The notes under the pieces are model-generated. The model saw nothing but the letters and a program-made list of their open reading frames with translations, was not told the origin of the DNA and did not search any database. Shown here piece after piece: positions 35,362-43,600 of a stretch of 64,000 nt of DNA (position 1 is its first letter; each line of letters opens with the position of its first letter). The translations under genes were made by a program, and so were the position numbers. This stretch comes from Bradyrhizobium commune (lineage in GTDB: Bacteria; Pseudomonadota; Alphaproteobacteria; Rhizobiales; Xanthobacteraceae). The stretch covers positions 682,001 to 746,000 of the forward strand of contig NZ_CP061379.1 of assembly GCF_015624505.1 (NCBI RefSeq), given 5' to 3'.

Positions 35362-36212
35362 GCGACATCCTGCTCCGCACCGGCAGCCTCCGCTTCGGCT
35401 ATCCGCAGCGCAACGGCCTGTTCGGCAAGCCAACTTTGCGCGAGGTGATCAAGGGCGTCGATCTCGCCGTGCCGCGCGGCTCGGTGCTGGGTCTCGTCGG
35501 AGAATCTGGCTCCGGCAAGACCACGCTCGGCCGCCTGCTGGTGCGGCTGTTGAAGCCGACGTCCGGCGGTATCCAGTTCGACGGTGTCGAGATCGGCCAG
35601 CTCGACGAGGCCGCCATGCGTCCCCTGCGTGCGCGCATTCAGATGATTTTTCAGGATCCGCAATCCTCGCTCAATCCGCGGCTGCGGCTCGGCACGACGT
35701 TGACGCGCCCGCTCGGCGTGCACGGGCGGCTGAAGGGCAAGCGCGACCAGCGCGAACGCGCGGCGGCGCTGCTCGATCTCGTCGGCCTGCCGGGCGAATT
35801 CGCCGACCGCTATCCGCACGAATTGTCCGGCGGCCAGCGCCAGCGCGGCGGGATTGCGCGGGCGCTTGCGCTCGAGCCCGATTTCATCGTCGCCGACGAG
35901 ATCGTGTCGGGCCTCGACGTCTCGACCCAGGCGCACATCCTCCTGCTCCTGAAGGAGCTGCGCGCGCGGCTCGGTCTCACCATGGTCTTCATCAGCCACG
36001 ATCTCTCGGTCGTGCGTGTGCTGTGCGACGATGTTGCGATCCTGCATCGTGGCGAGGTGGTCGAATTCGGTCCCGTCGCGCGCGTGTTCGGCGCGCCGCA
36101 GCACGCCTATACGCGGCAATTGCTTGCCGCCATCCCGTTGCCCGATGTCGAGCCGGGCTGGCTCGACGAATCCACGGTTGTCACTCCCCAACAGCAAGGA
36201 TCAGCCGCATGA
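35358..36212 (+). CDS. ABC transporter ATP-binding protein, DppF type
   Basis: A 284-residue ATPase: Walker A GESGSGKT (about 50-57), Q-loop MIFQDPQSSLNPR, signature LSGGQRQRGGIARALA, Walker B FIVADEIVSGLD and switch SHDLSVV. The SSLNPR after the Q-loop is typical of OppF/DppF. Walker B has EIVSGLD where most members have EPVSALD, a tolerated change. Overlaps the preceding and following genes by 4 bp each. Confidence 0.92.
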   Translation: MSDILLRTGSLRFGYPQRNGLFGKPTLREVIKGVDLAVPRGSVLGLVGESGSGKTTLGRLLVRLLKPTSGGIQFDGVEIGQLDEAAMRPLRARIQMIFQDPQSSLNPRLRLGTTLTRPLGVHGRLKGKRDQRERAAALLDLVGLPGEFADRYPHELSGGQRQRGGIARALALEPDFIVADEIVSGLDVSTQAHILLLLKELRARLGLTMVFISHDLSVVRVLCDDVAILHRGEVVEFGPVARVFGAPQHAYTRQLLAAIPLPDVEPGWLDESTVVTPQQQGSAA

Positions 36213-36928
36213 CCGAGACCATCAAGGGTTCCATCATCCTCGTCACCGGTGCCACCGGTGCGATCGCACAGGCGCTCATCGCCGAGCTGAAGGCGCGGGG
36301 AGCCGCGAAGATCTACGCCGCGGCGCGCGATGTTTCCGCTCTGACCGCCTCGGATGGCGTCGTGCCGGTCAAGATGGATGTCACCAGCGACGACGATGTC
36401 GTGAAGGCGGCAGGCCTTCTCGGCGACGTCACGCTGCTGATCAACAATGCCGGTGTCAACTACAACACCGGCTTCATGGCCGCGCCTGATGTCGCGATCG
36501 CGCGCGAGGAGATCGAGATCAACTATCTCGCGCCGCTGCGGGTGACCAAGGCCTTTGCGCCGGCGCTGATCAAGAACAAGGGAGCGGTGCTTAACATCCT
36601 CACCATCCTTGCGCGCGTGAACTTGCCGTTCATGGGGTCCTACTGCGCCTCCAAGGCGGCGGGTCTCAGCCTGACGCAAGGCTTGCGCGGCGATCTCGGC
36701 CCGATGGGCGTGCGTGTCGCTGCCGCACTTCCCGGCGCGGTCGACACCCGCATGACCGCGATGCTGACTATCCCGAAGATGACGACCGCGGATGCCGCGA
36801 AGGAAATCCTCGATGGTTTCGAGGCGGGCGAGGAAGAGATTTATGTCGGCGAGATGGCGCGTGGCCTTGCCCAAGGCCTCGCCCACGACCCCAAGGGCGT
36901 CGAGCGCCAGTTGGCGTCGCCGGGCTGA
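36209..36928 (+). CDS. Short-chain dehydrogenase/reductase, coupled to the importer operon
   Basis: A 239-residue SDR: TGATGAIA (about 14-21), INNAGVNY (about 83-90), and the catalytic YCASK (Tyr about 149). The usual catalytic Ser region reads LNILTILARVN, where the Ser of the V-N-x-S-S motif is replaced by Thr/Ile, so activity should be checked. It follows the DppF-type gene by ATGA overlap, hinting that it acts on the imported compound. Confidence 0.85.
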   Translation: MTETIKGSIILVTGATGAIAQALIAELKARGAAKIYAAARDVSALTASDGVVPVKMDVTSDDDVVKAAGLLGDVTLLINNAGVNYNTGFMAAPDVAIAREEIEINYLAPLRVTKAFAPALIKNKGAVLNILTILARVNLPFMGSYCASKAAGLSLTQGLRGDLGPMGVRVAAALPGAVDTRMTAMLTIPKMTTADAAKEILDGFEAGEEEIYVGEMARGLAQGLAHDPKGVERQLASPG

Positions 36929-36974
36929 GTTTCACGTCGGATGTTGCGTAGCTGCGAACCATAAGGAAGCGATC

Positions 36975-37577
36975 ATGACCCCGTTGCGAGTATTGCTTGC
37001 CTCCGCCGCGCTGTCGCTCGGCGCCTCGATCCTGCCGGCTTCGGCGGATTCTATTCCCGGCCTGCGCGGCCACGACCACACCGGCATCACCGTGCCCGAC
37101 GTGAAGGCGGCGACCGCCTTCTTCACCGAGGTGCTCGGCTGCTCGCATGCGATGTCGTTCGGACCGTTCATGGACGACAAGGGCACGTTCATGCAGGACG
37201 CGGTCAACGTGAATCCGCGCGCCGTCATCGACGAGATCAGCATGATCCGCTGCGGCTACGGCTCCAACATCGAGCTGTTTCAGTATCAGTCGCCCGACCA
37301 GGCCAAGACGCTGCCGAAGAACAGCGACATCGGCGGCCACCACATCGCGCTCTATGTCGACGACATCGCGAAGGCGGCCGAGTATCTGCGGTCGAAGAAC
37401 GTCAAGACGATGCAGGGGCCGATCCCCGTGAACGAAGGGCCGGCGGCCGGTCAGTCCATCCTCTATTTCCTGACGCCGTGGGGGATGCAGATGGAGCTGA
37501 TCAGCTATCCCAAGGGCATGGCCTATGAGAAGAGCGCCAAGACCGTGCTGTGGTCGACGACCGAGCCGATGAAGTGA
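36975..37577 (+). CDS. Exported VOC/glyoxalase-like protein
   Basis: A 200-residue precursor. The ATG at 36975 gives a signal peptide (LLASAALSLGASILPASA) before a glyoxalase domain: HDHTGITVPDVKAATAFFTEVLGC, IGGHHIALYVDDIAKAAEYL and YFLTPWGMQMELISYP. The H-T-G-I and M-E-L-I strands carry the usual metal ligands. VOC enzymes are mostly cytoplasmic; an exported one is notable. It is separated from the SDR by 46 bp on the same strand. Confidence 0.8.
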   Translation: MTPLRVLLASAALSLGASILPASADSIPGLRGHDHTGITVPDVKAATAFFTEVLGCSHAMSFGPFMDDKGTFMQDAVNVNPRAVIDEISMIRCGYGSNIELFQYQSPDQAKTLPKNSDIGGHHIALYVDDIAKAAEYLRSKNVKTMQGPIPVNEGPAAGQSILYFLTPWGMQMELISYPKGMAYEKSAKTVLWSTTEPMK

Positions 37578-37813
37578 CGCTCGTCGTAGACGAATTCGCG
37601 ACTCGGTTTTTTCAGCCGCCGAGCGGACTCCTGACGCTCTGCTCGGCCGCGCAAATTCAGGTCCCGTCAAGTCCCCAATAAAAAAAGATTGGCAAGGCCT
37701 TACGCGACACGCTGCTTGCGGAGCAGCGGCTGTATTCACATCTCCGCTCCCGCAATTCTGGGCTGTGGCCTTGGTTAACACGGCCGCCCGGTTGCGAATT
37801 TTGGAGAAAAGCT
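37578..37813. other. Intergenic region with weak inverted repeat
   Basis: A 236-bp gap between same-strand genes. GCCGAGC (37618-37624) and GCTCGGC (37641-37647) form a 7-bp stem with a 16-bp loop, too weak alone for a terminator call. A run of A residues (37681-37687) lies in the middle. GGAGAAAA precedes the next ATG. I see no further gene. Confidence 0.35.
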
Positions 37814-39820
37814 ATGGACCTCTATGGTTTCAATGGCGCCTGGCTGACCCAGCCGGCGCTTTGGGCCGCGGCAGCGATCGCGCTCGTGATCGTGCTGCGG
37901 ATTGCCAATATCTTTCGTTACATCCCGAACAACCAGGTCGGCATCGTCGAGAAGCTCTGGACGACGAAAGGCTCGATCGAGGGCGGCTTCATCGCGCTGA
38001 ACGGTGAGGCCGGTTACGAGCCGGAAGTGCTGCGCGGTGGCCTGCACGTGTTCTTTCCGTTCATGTACCGGATCCACAAATCGGATCTGGTCACGGTCGG
38101 ACAAGGCAAGATCGCCTATGTGTTCGCGCGCGACGGCGCGGCGCTTGGCGCCTCGCAAGTGCTCGGTGCCAACGACAGCGAGGACAAATCGGACTTCCAG
38201 GACGTGCGCCGATTCCTGCTCGGTGGCGGTCAGAAGGGGCCGCAACGCAAGATCCTGCGCGAGGGCACCTATGCGATCAACACGACGCAGTTCGCGATCA
38301 TCACCGACGATCGCGTTTATGGCCATGCCCTGAGCGAACAGGAGCGCGGCGTGCTCGATGCCATGCAGCTCACGATCGCCGAGCGCTGGGGCTTTACGCC
38401 CGTCGTGCTCGCGGCCGATCACGACCTCGTCGGCATCGTCACCGTGCATGACGGCCCGTCGCTGCCGTCAGGCGAGATCATCGCGCCCGAAGTCGGCGTC
38501 GACCTGCGCGATAGCGAGATCTTTCACAACAATTTCCAGGAGCCGGAGAAATTCCTGAGCGCCGGCGGCTATCGCGGCCGGCAGCTCCAGGTCATCGTCG
38601 AGGGCACCTGGTACATCAACCGCCTGTTCGCGACCGTCGAGGCGGTGCCGAAGACGGTGATCCCGGTCGGTAATGTCGGCGTCGTCATCTTCTACACCGG
38701 ACCGCACAGCGGCGACGTGTCGGGTGAGCAATACCGTCATGGCGAACTGGTCCTCAACGGCGGCCGCGGCGTCTGGAAGGATCCGCTGCTGCCGGGCAAA
38801 TATGCCTTCAACACCTATGCCGGCAAGATCGAGATCATCCCGACCGTCAATTTCATCCTGAAATGGGTGCGCGGCGAGGTCGGCGCGATGAAGCTCGACG
38901 AGAACCTGTCGGAGATCTCGCTGATCACGCGGGATGCGTTCGAGCCGACGCTGCCGCTCTCGGTGGTGATGCATATCGACTACAAGAAGGCGCCGATGAT
39001 CATCCAGCGCTTCGGCGACGTGAAGAAGCTGGTCGAGCAGACGCTCGACCCGATGGTGAGCGCGTTCTTCAAGAACATTGCGCAGAAGATGACCTTGATC
39101 GAGCTGCTCCAGAACCGCGCCTCGATCCAGGAGGAATCGGCGGCGCAGATGAAGGCGAAGTTCGAGAGTTATTCGCTCGATCTCCAGGAGGTTCTGATCG
39201 GCACGCCGCGGGCTGCGGCCGGCGACCACACGATCGAGAACATCCTGATCCAGCTTCGCTCGCGCCAGATCGCGCGCGAGCAGATCGAGACCTATCAGGA
39301 GCAGGAAAAGGCCGCGGTGCAGGAGCGCGCGCTCAACGAGGCCAAGGCGACCGCGGCCGCGCAGACGGCGCTGACGCAATCGCTGATCCAGATCAAGGTC
39401 AACGAGAACGAGGGCGCCGCCGCGTTCGCCCGTGCGCAGAAGGACGCCGAGACCCGAAAGGTGACGGCGGCCGCGGTCGGCGAGCAGTCGCGCCTCGAGG
39501 GTCAGGGCGAGGCCGATCGCGTGCTTGCGGTCGGCACCGCCAATGCCCAGTCGACAAAACTATCGGTCGATGCCTATGGCGGGCCGGAGTTCAGGTTGGC
39601 CGAGCAGAATTTCACCAAGTTCGCGGAAGCCCTGACCAAGATCAACCAGCCCCTGGTGCCGCAATTCCTGATGTCCGGCGGACAGGGCGCAGAGAGCAGC
39701 AATGCGGGCCTGATCCCGACCGCGATGCTGAGCTCGATGTTCGGCCGCATGATGCCGGATGCGCTGGAGCGGCTGAAGGAAGAGGCGCCGAAGGCGGATC
39801 GCCGGACGAACGGGCACTGA
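37814..39820 (+). CDS. SPFH/Band 7 (flotillin-like) membrane protein
   Basis: A 668-residue protein. One N-terminal membrane helix (about 15-33, LWAAAAIALVIVLRIANIF), then a long SPFH region with NNQVGIVEKLW, GLHVFFPFMYRIHKSD and VGVVIFYTG. It is followed by a helical, Ala/Glu/Gln-rich coiled coil (about 470-580: IAREQIETYQEQEKAAVQERALNEAKATAAAQTAL). The C terminus is Gly/Ser-rich. SPFH proteins assemble in membrane microdomains and scaffold transporters or proteases. At 668 residues it is longer than typical flotillin-like proteins (about 300-500). Confidence 0.83.
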   Translation: MDLYGFNGAWLTQPALWAAAAIALVIVLRIANIFRYIPNNQVGIVEKLWTTKGSIEGGFIALNGEAGYEPEVLRGGLHVFFPFMYRIHKSDLVTVGQGKIAYVFARDGAALGASQVLGANDSEDKSDFQDVRRFLLGGGQKGPQRKILREGTYAINTTQFAIITDDRVYGHALSEQERGVLDAMQLTIAERWGFTPVVLAADHDLVGIVTVHDGPSLPSGEIIAPEVGVDLRDSEIFHNNFQEPEKFLSAGGYRGRQLQVIVEGTWYINRLFATVEAVPKTVIPVGNVGVVIFYTGPHSGDVSGEQYRHGELVLNGGRGVWKDPLLPGKYAFNTYAGKIEIIPTVNFILKWVRGEVGAMKLDENLSEISLITRDAFEPTLPLSVVMHIDYKKAPMIIQRFGDVKKLVEQTLDPMVSAFFKNIAQKMTLIELLQNRASIQEESAAQMKAKFESYSLDLQEVLIGTPRAAAGDHTIENILIQLRSRQIAREQIETYQEQEKAAVQERALNEAKATAAAQTALTQSLIQIKVNENEGAAAFARAQKDAETRKVTAAAVGEQSRLEGQGEADRVLAVGTANAQSTKLSVDAYGGPEFRLAEQNFTKFAEALTKINQPLVPQFLMSGGQGAESSNAGLIPTAMLSSMFGRMMPDALERLKEEAPKADRRTNGH

Positions 39821-39934
39821 CCACGCCGGATTTGCTTCGCTGGTGTGAAAATTGCTAACAAGCGCCCCGGGCTGGAAGTGCGTCTTCCAGCCCGGTCTGT
39901 TCCCGCCTTTCACTTGCCTTACCCGGAGACGATG

Positions 39935-41074
39935 ATGCCTTTCGACTTGATCCTGCGCGGGGGGCGGGTGATAGACCCGTCCCAGAAGCTCGATGCCGTG
40001 ACCGACGTCGCCTTTGCCGGCGGCAAGGTCGCCGCGATCGGCGCCGGGCTCAAGGCCGACCCCGGCACCGAGATCCGCGACGTCTCGAAGCTCATCGTGA
40101 CGCCCGGCTTGATCGATCTCCACACCCATGTCTATTGGGGCGGCACCTCGCTCGGCATCGATGCCGAGGAATTCTGCCGTCTCTCCGGCGTCACCACTTC
40201 GGTCGATACCGGCAGCGCAGGTCCCGGCAATTTCGCGGGCTTCCGCAAGCATGTGATCGAGCCAAGCCAGGTCCGCATCCTCGCTTATCTGCATGTCTCG
40301 CATGCCGGCATCTTCGGCTTCTCGCACCGGATCATGGTTGGCGAGAGCGAGGAGTTGCGGCTGATGAACCCGATCGAGGCGGCCAAGGTGGCCGACGCCA
40401 ACCGCGATCTCATCGTCGGCATCAAGGTGCGCGTCGGCCTGCATTCCTCGGGCACGTCGGGGGCCGTCCCGCTCGACATCGCGCTCCAGGTCGCCGACGA
40501 GGTCGGCATGCCCCTGATGGCCCATATCGACCATCCGCCGCCGAGCTACGAGGAGGTGCTGGCTCGCCTGCGTCCTGGCGACGTCTTGACCCACGCGTTC
40601 CGGCCGTTCCCCAACACGCCGGCGACCGCGCAGGGCACGGTGAAGAAGGCGGTGCTGGACGCGCGCGAGCGCGGCGTGCTGTTCGACATCGGCCACGGCA
40701 AGGGCTCGTTCGCGTTCAAGACCGCGCGTGCCATGCTCGCCAACGGCTTCTATCCCGACACGATCTCCTCCGACATCCATCAGCTCTGCATCGACGGACC
40801 GGCCTTCGACCAGGTCACGACCATGTCGAAATTCCTGTGCATGGGCATGGAGCTGTCGGACGTGATCGCGGCCTCGACGGTGAATGCCGCGATGGCGTTG
40901 CGCCGCCCCGAGCTCGGCAGCCTCAAGCCCGGCAGCGCCGGCGACGCCACGCTGATCTCGGTGAAACAAGGCCAGTTCGACTATGTCGACGTGGTCGACG
41001 AGCACCTGATCGGCGATCGCAAGATCGTCTCCGAAGGCGTCGTCGTCGGCGGCCGCTGGTGGCATCCGAATTGA
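39935..41074 (+). CDS. Amidohydrolase/deacetylase family metallohydrolase
   Basis: A 379-residue enzyme of the amidohydrolase superfamily. GLIDLHTHVYWGG supplies the first two metal His; the central IVGIKVRVG holds the carboxylated Lys candidate; MAHIDHPP and THAFRPFP give further ligands; SSDIHQLCIDG holds the catalytic Asp. This order fits the dihydroorotase/adenine deaminase-like deacetylase group (EF_0837 type), which deacetylates N-acyl amino acids. Two tandem ATGs (39932, 39935); I prefer the second by spacing from GGAG. Confidence 0.83.
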   Translation: MPFDLILRGGRVIDPSQKLDAVTDVAFAGGKVAAIGAGLKADPGTEIRDVSKLIVTPGLIDLHTHVYWGGTSLGIDAEEFCRLSGVTTSVDTGSAGPGNFAGFRKHVIEPSQVRILAYLHVSHAGIFGFSHRIMVGESEELRLMNPIEAAKVADANRDLIVGIKVRVGLHSSGTSGAVPLDIALQVADEVGMPLMAHIDHPPPSYEEVLARLRPGDVLTHAFRPFPNTPATAQGTVKKAVLDARERGVLFDIGHGKGSFAFKTARAMLANGFYPDTISSDIHQLCIDGPAFDQVTTMSKFLCMGMELSDVIAASTVNAAMALRRPELGSLKPGSAGDATLISVKQGQFDYVDVVDEHLIGDRKIVSEGVVVGGRWWHPN

Positions 41075-41125
41075 GATCGGCGCAGCGACGGGGGTGGCGC
41101 GTGCCTCATGGTCCCGCCCGAGGCG

Positions 41126-41992
41126 TCAGGCGACCAGCTCCAGGAGCGCCGCCAGCAGCTTGGAATTGTCGTTCCTGCGATAGCTCATGATGATCGGCGT
41201 GCGCATCGTTGCCTCGTCGAGATCGAGGTAGCGGATGTCGTCCCGCCCGAGCCGGCGGACCGACGCGGGAACGAGGCAGATGCCGGCGCCGGCGGCGACC
41301 AGGCCGAGCGCCGTCTGCAGCTCCCGCACCTCCATGCCGATGGTCGGTTCGATACCCGCATCTGCATAAAAGGACAGAACCTGGTCGGCGAAGCTCGGGC
41401 GCGGCGAATTGGGATAGAGGATCAGGGGCTCGCCGAGCGTTTTGCGCAGCCGCACCTTGCGTCCCTTCGCCAGCGCGTGGCGCAGCGGAACCGCGACACA
41501 GAGCGGTTCCTCGCGGATGACCCTTCGCGCGATCGCATCGTCCTCGAAACGTAACCGCCCGAAGCCGACGTCGATGCGGCCGTCCTTCAGCGCCGCGATC
41601 TGTTCCAGCGTGATCATCTCGACGAGATGGACGTCGGCATCGGGAACGGCGAGGCGGAAGCGCCGGATCAACTCGGGAAGCGCGTCGTACAGCGTCGAGG
41701 CGACGAAACCGATGTTGAACTGACGTACCATGCCCTTGGCGATGCGCCGTGTCATCGCTCTCGCCTCATCGGCCCGGTTCAGGATCTGTCGCGCCTGCTC
41801 GAACAGGTATCGGCCCGGTTCGGTCAGGGTGAGAGGCCTCGATCGATGCAGCAACTGGACGCCGAGCTCGCGCTCGAGCTGTTGTATCTGGCGGCTCAGG
41901 GGCGGCTGCGCGATGTGCAGCTTTTCGGCGGCGCGGCTGAACGAGCCCTCCGCGGCAACCGTCGCGAAATAGCGAAGGACGCGCAACTCCAT
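41126..41992 (-). CDS. catR: LysR-type regulator, CatR/BenM-like
   Basis: A 288-residue LysR regulator: N-terminal winged helix (MELRVLRYFATVAAEGSFSRAAEKLHIAQPPLSRQIQQLE) and an effector domain. AQPPLSRQI and HRSRPLTLTEPGRYL are typical of the CatM/BenM/CatR group that responds to cis,cis-muconate. Divergent from catB with an ATAC-N7-GTAT site 6 bp before its own start (41998-42012), so autoregulation and muconate-dependent activation of catBCA are expected. Confidence 0.85.
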   Translation of the reverse strand: MELRVLRYFATVAAEGSFSRAAEKLHIAQPPLSRQIQQLERELGVQLLHRSRPLTLTEPGRYLFEQARQILNRADEARAMTRRIAKGMVRQFNIGFVASTLYDALPELIRRFRLAVPDADVHLVEMITLEQIAALKDGRIDVGFGRLRFEDDAIARRVIREEPLCVAVPLRHALAKGRKVRLRKTLGEPLILYPNSPRPSFADQVLSFYADAGIEPTIGMEVRELQTALGLVAAGAGICLVPASVRRLGRDDIRYLDLDEATMRTPIIMSYRRNDNSKLLAALLELVA

Positions 41993-41997
41993 CGTCC

Positions 41998-42033
41998 ATA
42001 CCTCCAGGGTATAAAGATAGACCCGATCGGTCT
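41998..42033. promoter_or_regulatory. Paired LysR operator-like dyads between catR and catB
   Basis: Site 1: ATAC-N7-GTAT at 41998-42012, exactly the BenM/CatM consensus. Site 2: AGAC-N7-GTCT at 42019-42033, same spacing, weaker match. Centres are 21 bp apart, two helical turns, as expected for the recognition and activation sites of a LysR tetramer. Site 2 touches the proposed -35 of catB. Confidence 0.65.
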
Positions 42034-42062
42034 TGGGCGGCAAGGCGGGCGCTTCGTATCAT
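42033..42062 (+). promoter_or_regulatory. Possible catBCA promoter
   Basis: TTGGGC (42033-42038) and TATCAT (42057-42062) are 18 bp apart, a weak sigma-70-like pair as expected for an activator-dependent promoter. The transcript would begin about 20 bp before the catB GTG. Assigned by eye only. Confidence 0.35.
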
Positions 42063-42089
42063 CGCGTCAAAGCCTAAGGAGCGCCGCGC

Positions 42090-43265
42090 GTGCCAGCCTC
42101 ACCCGTCAAGATCGAAGCGGTCGAGACTTTCCTCGTCGATCTGCCGACCATTCGCCCGCACCATCTGGCGATGACCACGATGGACGGGCAGACGCTGATG
42201 CTGGTGCGGATGACGATGTCGGACGGCACCATCGGTTGGGGCGAGGGGACCACGATCGGCGGTCTCGCCTATGGCAGCGAGAGCCCGGAGGGCATGAAGC
42301 TAGTCATCGACACCTACATCACGCCGATCCTGCTCGGCTGCGATCCCGATCGGATCGGCCAGGCCATGGCGACGATCGGCAAGGCGGTCCAGGGCAACAA
42401 TTTTGCCAAATGCGCCGTCGAGACGGCGCTGTGGGACGCGCTCGGCAAGCGCACCTCGCTTGCCGTCTCCGAACTGCTCGGGGGACGCCAGCACGATCGG
42501 CTGCCGGTCGCCTGGACGCTTGCGAGCGGCGACACCGCGCGCGACATCGCGGAAGCCGAGGAGATGCTGGCGCGGCGGCGGCACAATATCTTCAAGCTCA
42601 AGATCGGGCGGGGCGACCCGCACCGCAACATCGCGCATGTCGCCGCGATCAAGCGCGCGCTTGCCGACAGGGCCAGCATCCGCGTTGACGTCAACCAGGC
42701 CTGGAGCGGCGCGCGCGCGTCCTATCTGCTGGCGGCGTTGCTCGATGCCGGCGTCGATCTCGTGGAGCAGCCGATCGCCATGAGCAATGTCAAGGGCATG
42801 GCGCGGCTTTGCCGCGAGAGCGCCATTCCGATCATGGCCGATGAGGCCCTGCATGGCCCCGAAAGCGCGTTCGAATTCGCGCGCGAGGCTGCGGCTGACG
42901 TGTTCGCGGTGAAGATCGCGCAGTCCGGCGGGTTGTTTGCGGCCGGAGAGGTTGCCGCAATCGCGCAGGCCGCCGGCATCGGTCTGTACGGCGGCACGAT
43001 GCTGGAGGGTGCGATCGGCACGGTCGCCTCGGCGCATCTATTTGCGACCTTCGGCCGGCTCGAATGGGGCACCGAGCTGTTCGGACCGCTGCTCTTGACG
43101 GAGGAGATTCTCGTGCAGCCCCTCGACTATTCCGAGTTCAGCCTGGCCGTGCCCTCAGGGGCAGGGCTCGGCATTGCCCTCGACGAGGAGCGGCTCGCCC
43201 GCTTCCGCCGCGACCGCCAGGAGCGGTCGTTCCACGTGCTGCCCAAGTTGAAAACAGCGTCGTAG
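42090..43265 (+). CDS. catB: Muconate cycloisomerase
   Basis: A 391-residue enolase-superfamily enzyme (GTG start, AAGGAG upstream). The K-x-K motif is in NIFKLKIGRG (about 169-178), metal ligands in RVDVNQAW, VEQPI and ADEAL, and the second-side Lys in VFAVKIAQSGG. It converts cis,cis-muconate to muconolactone in catechol ortho-cleavage. Followed after 3 bp by catC. In many proteobacteria the order is catBCA, which this locus reproduces. Confidence 0.92.
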   Translation: MPASPVKIEAVETFLVDLPTIRPHHLAMTTMDGQTLMLVRMTMSDGTIGWGEGTTIGGLAYGSESPEGMKLVIDTYITPILLGCDPDRIGQAMATIGKAVQGNNFAKCAVETALWDALGKRTSLAVSELLGGRQHDRLPVAWTLASGDTARDIAEAEEMLARRRHNIFKLKIGRGDPHRNIAHVAAIKRALADRASIRVDVNQAWSGARASYLLAALLDAGVDLVEQPIAMSNVKGMARLCRESAIPIMADEALHGPESAFEFAREAAADVFAVKIAQSGGLFAAGEVAAIAQAAGIGLYGGTMLEGAIGTVASAHLFATFGRLEWGTELFGPLLLTEEILVQPLDYSEFSLAVPSGAGLGIALDEERLARFRRDRQERSFHVLPKLKTAS

Positions 43266-43268
43266 ACC

Positions 43269-43559
43269 ATGCTCTTTCATGTCCAGATGGATGTTCGCCT
43301 GCCGCACGACCTGCCGGACGAGACGGCCTCTGCGCTGAAGCAGAAGGAACGCGAGCGGGCCGAGCGGCTCCAGCGCGAAGGCAAATGGCGGCACCTGTGG
43401 CGCGTCGCAGGGCGTTACGCCAATGTGAGCATCTTCGACGTCTCGGGGCCTCAGGAACTGCACGAGATCCTGTCCGGCCTGCCGCTGTTTCCGTTCATGG
43501 ACATCGCGGTGACCCCGCTCTGCCGCCATCCATCCTCCGTCCACGCGGATGATCGATAG
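43269..43559 (+). CDS. catC: Muconolactone delta-isomerase
   Basis: A 96-residue protein with the family hallmark MLFHVQMDVRLPHDLP, KEREAR-type helix (KERERAERLQREGKWRHLWRVAGRYANVSIFDV) and LSGLPLFPFMDIAVTPLCRHPSS. It isomerises muconolactone to 3-oxoadipate enol-lactone and works as a decamer in characterised homologues. Starts 3 bp after catB. Confidence 0.95.
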   Translation: MLFHVQMDVRLPHDLPDETASALKQKERERAERLQREGKWRHLWRVAGRYANVSIFDVSGPQELHEILSGLPLFPFMDIAVTPLCRHPSSVHADDR

Positions 43560-43600
43560 GCGGGCTCGAAGACGTCAAGCAACACACAAGGAGGAAGCCG

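Noticed and set aside
35216..36208. Long 5' extension of the SDR frame at 36209
   Set aside because: The frame runs through the conserved ATP-binding gene at 35358-36212; the SDR begins at the ATG overlapping that stop.
37618..37647. Rho-independent terminator after the exported VOC gene
   Set aside because: Seven-bp stem, 16-nt loop and no T-run directly after it.
37688..37706. Sigma-54 promoter (TTGGCAAGGCCTTACG)
   Set aside because: The -24 half is fair, but the -12 half lacks the GC of TTGC, and spacing cannot be satisfied.
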